Source: USCg-Taylor sp050740455
Lineage (GTDB): Bacteria; Pseudomonadota; Gammaproteobacteria; JACCXJ01
Assembly (NCBI GenBank): GCA_050740455.1
Contig: JBOIDF010000001.1
Span: 62,001-126,000, forward strand
DNA length: 64,000 bases
Direction: 5' to 3'
Shown: positions 60,782 through 64,000 of the stretch, one piece after another
How positions within the stretch are numbered: position 1 is the stretch's first letter
Layout of the letters: every line of letters starts with the position of its first letter
The notes under the pieces: generated by a model
The model's input: only the letters and a program-made list of their open reading frames with translations
Database searches by the model: none
Told to the model about the DNA's origin: nothing
Program-made: the position numbers and the translations under genes

Positions 60782-61936
60782 ATGGCCTGGAATGAGCCGG
60801 GGGGCGGTAAGGACCGCGACCCGTGGGGTAATCGCGGACGCCAGGGCGGCCCGCCCGATCTCGATGAGGTGATCCGTAAGCTGCAAGCAAAGCTCAAAGG
60901 GCTATTCGGTGGCGCCACCGGGGGCGGAGGCGGTCCGGCCGGCGGCGCGCCGGCTCGGGGCACCTGGGCCGGCATTGCGCTTATCCTTGTGATCGTCATG
61001 GCTTGGAACATGGCGTATGTGGTCAAGGCGCAGGAACAAGGCCTCGTGTTTCGCTTTGGCGCTTATGTCGCGAGCTTGGATCCGGGCTTGAGCGTCCGCT
61101 GGCCGAGACCCATCGAGCGCGTCGAGCTCGTCAATGTCGAGCAGACCCGTTCGATAGCTCACCAGGCGTCGATTCTCACCAAGGATGAAAATATTATTGA
61201 TGTCGAGTTTACGGTTTTTTACCGCGTGAAGGACGTAAAGGATTACGCGTTTAACGTCATCGGTCCCGATCGCACGGTCGAGCAGGCGACGGAGAGCACG
61301 ATACGCTCGGTTATCGGTAAAAATGCCATGGACTTTGTGCTCACCGCGGGACGCGGCGAGATAGCAAACCGAATACAAGTCGGGATCCAAAGTCTACTGG
61401 ATATTTATCAGGCGGGGATAATAGTCGCCAGCGTCAACATGCAAGCGGCGAAACCCCCCGAGGAGGTCAAGAGCGCCTTTGACGACGCCATCAAAGCACG
61501 CGAGGATGAACAACGTCAGATCAACGAAGCCGAGACCTATCGTAATGACATCATCCCCAAGGCGCGCGGTGCCGCAGCCCGCGTGTTGGCGGATGCGCAC
61601 GCCTATAAGTCGAAGGTGATCGCCGAGGCCGAAGGCGACGCCAGCCGCTTCGTACAGCTCTTGGTGGAATACGAAAAAGCGCCCCAGATCACCCGAGAGC
61701 GCTTATATCTCGAGGCCATGGAATCGGTGCTCGCGAACGCGCCGAAGGTGTTATTGGATACCGAAGGCGGTAATAACCTCGTCTATTTACCGCTCGATAA
61801 ACTATTCGAGCATCGAGCGCATGTAAATCCTCCCGCCGTTGTGACGGAATCGAACGCGCTCCCGGAGCCCGAGCCTTTGGTCTCCGAACGGGAGTTGCCG
61901 GAACAGGATGAGCGGCGGATCCGCAGGACACGTTAA
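60782..61936 (+). CDS. hflK: FtsH modulator HflK
   Basis: A 384-residue SPFH-family inner-membrane protein that with HflC forms a cage around FtsH. The N-terminus is cytoplasmic and Gly/Pro-rich, followed by one TM helix (about 60-80, GIALILVIVMAWNMAYVV), the SPFH domain (FRFGAYVASLDPGLSVRWPR) and a long coiled coil. Its stop overlaps the hflC start. Confidence 0.94.
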   Translation: MAWNEPGGGKDRDPWGNRGRQGGPPDLDEVIRKLQAKLKGLFGGATGGGGGPAGGAPARGTWAGIALILVIVMAWNMAYVVKAQEQGLVFRFGAYVASLDPGLSVRWPRPIERVELVNVEQTRSIAHQASILTKDENIIDVEFTVFYRVKDVKDYAFNVIGPDRTVEQATESTIRSVIGKNAMDFVLTAGRGEIANRIQVGIQSLLDIYQAGIIVASVNMQAAKPPEEVKSAFDDAIKAREDEQRQINEAETYRNDIIPKARGAAARVLADAHAYKSKVIAEAEGDASRFVQLLVEYEKAPQITRERLYLEAMESVLANAPKVLLDTEGGNNLVYLPLDKLFEHRAHVNPPAVVTESNALPEPEPLVSERELPEQDERRIRRTR

Positions 61937-62799
61937 TGCTTGGCGCTAAGATTATAGTACCGCTGGTGCTGATCGCGATTATAGGCTGGTTCTCGCTTTT
62001 CACCGTGGACCAGCGGGAGTATGCGATTCTTTTCAGGTTCCAGGAAATACAGCGTTCGGATTACGAGCCCGGATTGCATTTCATGATCCCGGTGGTGAAC
62101 ACGGTGCTTAAATTCCCGAAGCGTTTGATGTATCTAGAATCGGAGCCGTTGCGGTTCCTTACCAAGGAGAAAAAAGACGTCATCGTCGATTCGTTCGTGA
62201 AGTGGAAGATCGAAAACGTGGAAACCTACTATAAACGCACCCGGGGTGACGAGACCGTCGCTCGCGAGCTCTTGTTTCAGCAAATAAACGATAGTCTGCG
62301 CGCGGAGTTCGGTAAGCGCACCGTGCAAGAAGTCGTGGCCGGTCATCGCGGCGACGTCACCAACATCGTAACCGCAGCCGTGCGCGAGAAGGGGTATGGG
62401 CTCGGCGTGAGGGTGGTGGATGTGCGCACGAAGCGCATCAACCTTCCCGAAGAAGTGAGCAGCGCGGTGTATGATCGCATGCGCGCCGAGCGCGGGCGGG
62501 TCGCGCGCCAGCTTCGCTCCGAAGGGGCCGAGGCAGCGGAGCGCATTCGCGCCGCCGCGGACCGTGATCGCACGGTGATCTTGGCGGAGGCTTACCGGGA
62601 AGCGGAACAGACCCGCGGCGAGGGAGACGCTACGTCCGCCGAGACGTACGCTGGCGGCTACGGACGCAACGAAGAGTTTTATTCGTTTTACCGTAGCCTC
62701 AACGCTTACAAGAAAAGCTTCGGCAAGAACCAGGATATTTTATTGCTCGATCCGACGTCGGATTTCTTCAATTATTTTAAGAGCCCGGCAAACCCATAA
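61936..62799 (+). CDS. hflC: FtsH modulator HflC
   Basis: A 287-residue partner of HflK. One N-terminal TM helix (about 5-22) is followed by the SPFH domain (DQREYAILFRFQEIQRSDYE, GLHFMIPVV) and a coiled coil. ATG shares one base with the hflK stop. The C-terminus ends with the usual DPTSDFFNYF. Confidence 0.95.
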   Translation: MLGAKIIVPLVLIAIIGWFSLFTVDQREYAILFRFQEIQRSDYEPGLHFMIPVVNTVLKFPKRLMYLESEPLRFLTKEKKDVIVDSFVKWKIENVETYYKRTRGDETVARELLFQQINDSLRAEFGKRTVQEVVAGHRGDVTNIVTAAVREKGYGLGVRVVDVRTKRINLPEEVSSAVYDRMRAERGRVARQLRSEGAEAAERIRAAADRDRTVILAEAYREAEQTRGEGDATSAETYAGGYGRNEEFYSFYRSLNAYKKSFGKNQDILLLDPTSDFFNYFKSPANP

Positions 62800-62875
62800 G
62801 CGCCGCTTTCGCCGCCCCTCCCGTCCCCCATCGGCGCCGGACCCGTCCGGGAGCTAAGGCACGGTTAGCGCTGTG

Positions 62876-63061
62876 ATGTGGCAAGAATTCGCGGTTGCCT
62901 TTGGCCTGATGCTGGTCCTCGAAGGCATCGCCCCTTTTTTGAATCCCGACGCCTTTCGGCGCTTCATGGCGCAAGCGGCTCGCTTAGACGATGCGACCTT
63001 ACGCTTCGCGGGGCTGACCTGCATGCTGCTCGGCGTCTTGGTCCTTGTCGGGTTTCATTGA
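62876..63061 (+). CDS. yjeT: DUF2065 (YjeT) small membrane protein
   Basis: A 61-residue protein with two hydrophobic segments (about 5-20 and 40-58) and the conserved LVLEGIAPFLNPDAFRRFM. Always found after hflC in gammaproteobacteria; function unknown. The ATG at 62876 is one codon inside a GTG alternative. Four bases separate its stop from hisZ. Confidence 0.85.
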   Translation: MWQEFAVAFGLMLVLEGIAPFLNPDAFRRFMAQAARLDDATLRFAGLTCMLLGVLVLVGFH

Positions 63062-63065
63062 GCCC

Positions 63066-64000
63066 ATGGTGCTAGAGGACCGCTGGCTCCTGCCCGAGGG
63101 CGTAGATGAGGTATTACCTCCCCAAGCCGAGCACCTCGAGGCGTTACGCCGCAGGATCCTCGATCTCTTCCGTAGCTGGGGTTACGACTTGGTCATTCCC
63201 CCGCTCATCGAATATTTGGAATCCCTGTTGACGGGGGTGGGGCATGATCTGGATCTCCAGACCTTTAAGCTTACCGATCAACTGACCGGCCGGCTCATGG
63301 GCGTGCGGGCCGACATGACCCCGCAGGTCGCGCGTATCGACGCCCATCGCTTGCGACGCGATGCACCCACGCGCTTGTGCTATCTCGGACCCGTGCTGCA
63401 TACCTTGCCGAATTCCTTCGCGGGATCCCGTAATCCCTTTCAGATAGGAGCGGAGCTTTACGGGCATCGCGGTTTAGAAAGCGATGTCGAGGTGATGTGC
63501 CTCATGCTCGACACCCTGACCGCGGCGGGCTTCGATTCGGTGCTCTTGGATCTTGGCCACATGGGCATTTTTCGCGGTCTCTCGCGGCAGGCCGCGCTTG
63601 ATCGCGATCAGGAAAGCACCTTATTTGATGCCTTACAGCGCAAGGCTTGTCCGGAGATCAACCGTTATTTAAACGATTGGAGCATCGCTCCGCGGGCCGC
63701 CGGGTTGATGGCCGCGCTCCCTGCGCTTAACGGCGAGGAATCGATCTTGGCGCAGGCCCAAGAGGTCTTCGCCGGCACCAGCCAGAGCGTCATCGAGGCG
63801 CTTGCCGAATTGCGGGAAATCGCGCGTCTCCTCGCAGAGCGCGCGCCCGCCGTCGAGCTGCATTTTGACCTCGCGGAACTGCGCGGTTATCACTACCATA
63901 CCGGGGTGATATTCGCGGCCTATGTCCCGGGTCAGGGCCAGGCCCTCGCGAAGGGTGGCAGGTACGACGATATCGGCCGCGTCTTCGGCAGGGCGCGGCC
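63066..64000 (+). CDS. hisZ: ATP phosphoribosyltransferase regulatory subunit HisZ, 3' partial
   Basis: About 311 codons up to the window edge. It resembles histidyl-tRNA synthetase but lacks charging function and instead activates short-form HisG in histidine synthesis. Visible: ALRRRILDLFRSWGYDLVIP, the motif 2-like MTPQVARIDAHRL and the ending GGRYDDIGRVFGR near the edge. The ATG follows yjeT by four bases; yjeT-hisZ is the common order in many non-enteric gammaproteobacteria. The frame is open at the end. Confidence 0.93.
   Translation, partial: MVLEDRWLLPEGVDEVLPPQAEHLEALRRRILDLFRSWGYDLVIPPLIEYLESLLTGVGHDLDLQTFKLTDQLTGRLMGVRADMTPQVARIDAHRLRRDAPTRLCYLGPVLHTLPNSFAGSRNPFQIGAELYGHRGLESDVEVMCLMLDTLTAAGFDSVLLDLGHMGIFRGLSRQAALDRDQESTLFDALQRKACPEINRYLNDWSIAPRAAGLMAALPALNGEESILAQAQEVFAGTSQSVIEALAELREIARLLAERAPAVELHFDLAELRGYHYHTGVIFAAYVPGQGQALAKGGRYDDIGRVFGRAR

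Overview
The window looks like about 64 kb of chromosome from a GC-rich gammaproteobacterium. The evidence is conserved gene order: thrS-infC-rpmI-rplT-pheS-pheT-ihfA-merR-like, dnaX-ybaB-recR, orn-nnr-tsaE-amiC-mutL-miaA-hfq-hflX-hflK-hflC-yjeT-hisZ, and a LexA with a gammaproteobacterial-type SOS box. A squalene synthase / squalene-hopene cyclase / HpnG block indicates that it makes hopanoids. I cannot name the genus from the sequence alone.

Layout. 0.1-3.0 kb: sulfate/thiosulfate ABC transporter cysTWA. 3.2-5.3 kb (minus): a PP2C-type phosphatase and aroC. 5.3-13.7 kb: a composite mercury-resistance island with two complete merA genes and a third merA fragment, merT, merP, merE, two unusual fusion proteins (a MerC-like membrane domain joined to a bufferin-like Cys tail, and a membrane domain joined to an HMA domain), several very short ORFs with good ribosome-binding sites, two merR genes, and a classical mer operator with a 19-bp promoter spacer. 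14.3-21.0 kb: a signalling block with a decayed response-regulator copy, a TonB-dependent receptor, YfiR, a histidine kinase, a response regulator and a REC-GGDEF-EAL protein whose EAL domain carries a small internal duplication. 21.2-23.4 kb: a truncated HlyD-like adaptor and an amino-acid permease. 23.5-27.3 kb (minus): hpnG-shc-sqs. 27.5-30.9 kb: an aspartate-type aminotransferase and uvrB.

31.1-33.3 kb carries what I read as a small integron cassette array without an integrase. It holds a toxin-antitoxin cassette, a cassette with no gene, and a cassette encoding a lone RelA/SpoT-family synthetase, each followed by an attC-like site. 33.4-42.2 kb: tRNA-Val, the translation operon, tRNA-Pro and argG. 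42.2-49.5 kb: small genes, a NUDIX hydrolase, an M42 peptidase, glutathione reductase, lexA and a membrane GGDEF-EAL protein. 49.9-64 kb: tRNA-Ser, the SRP RNA, dnaX-ybaB-recR, and the long orn to hisZ run. In that run mutL has lost its whole ATPase half.

A 145-211 bp repeat with terminal inverted repeats is present in three full copies (27.3, 55.0 and 58.7 kb) and one fragment (44.7 kb). Every copy touches the 3' end of a gene. In two it supplies the stop codon, in one it supplies part of the stop codon, and in miaA decay of the repeat appears to have removed the stop and extended the protein.
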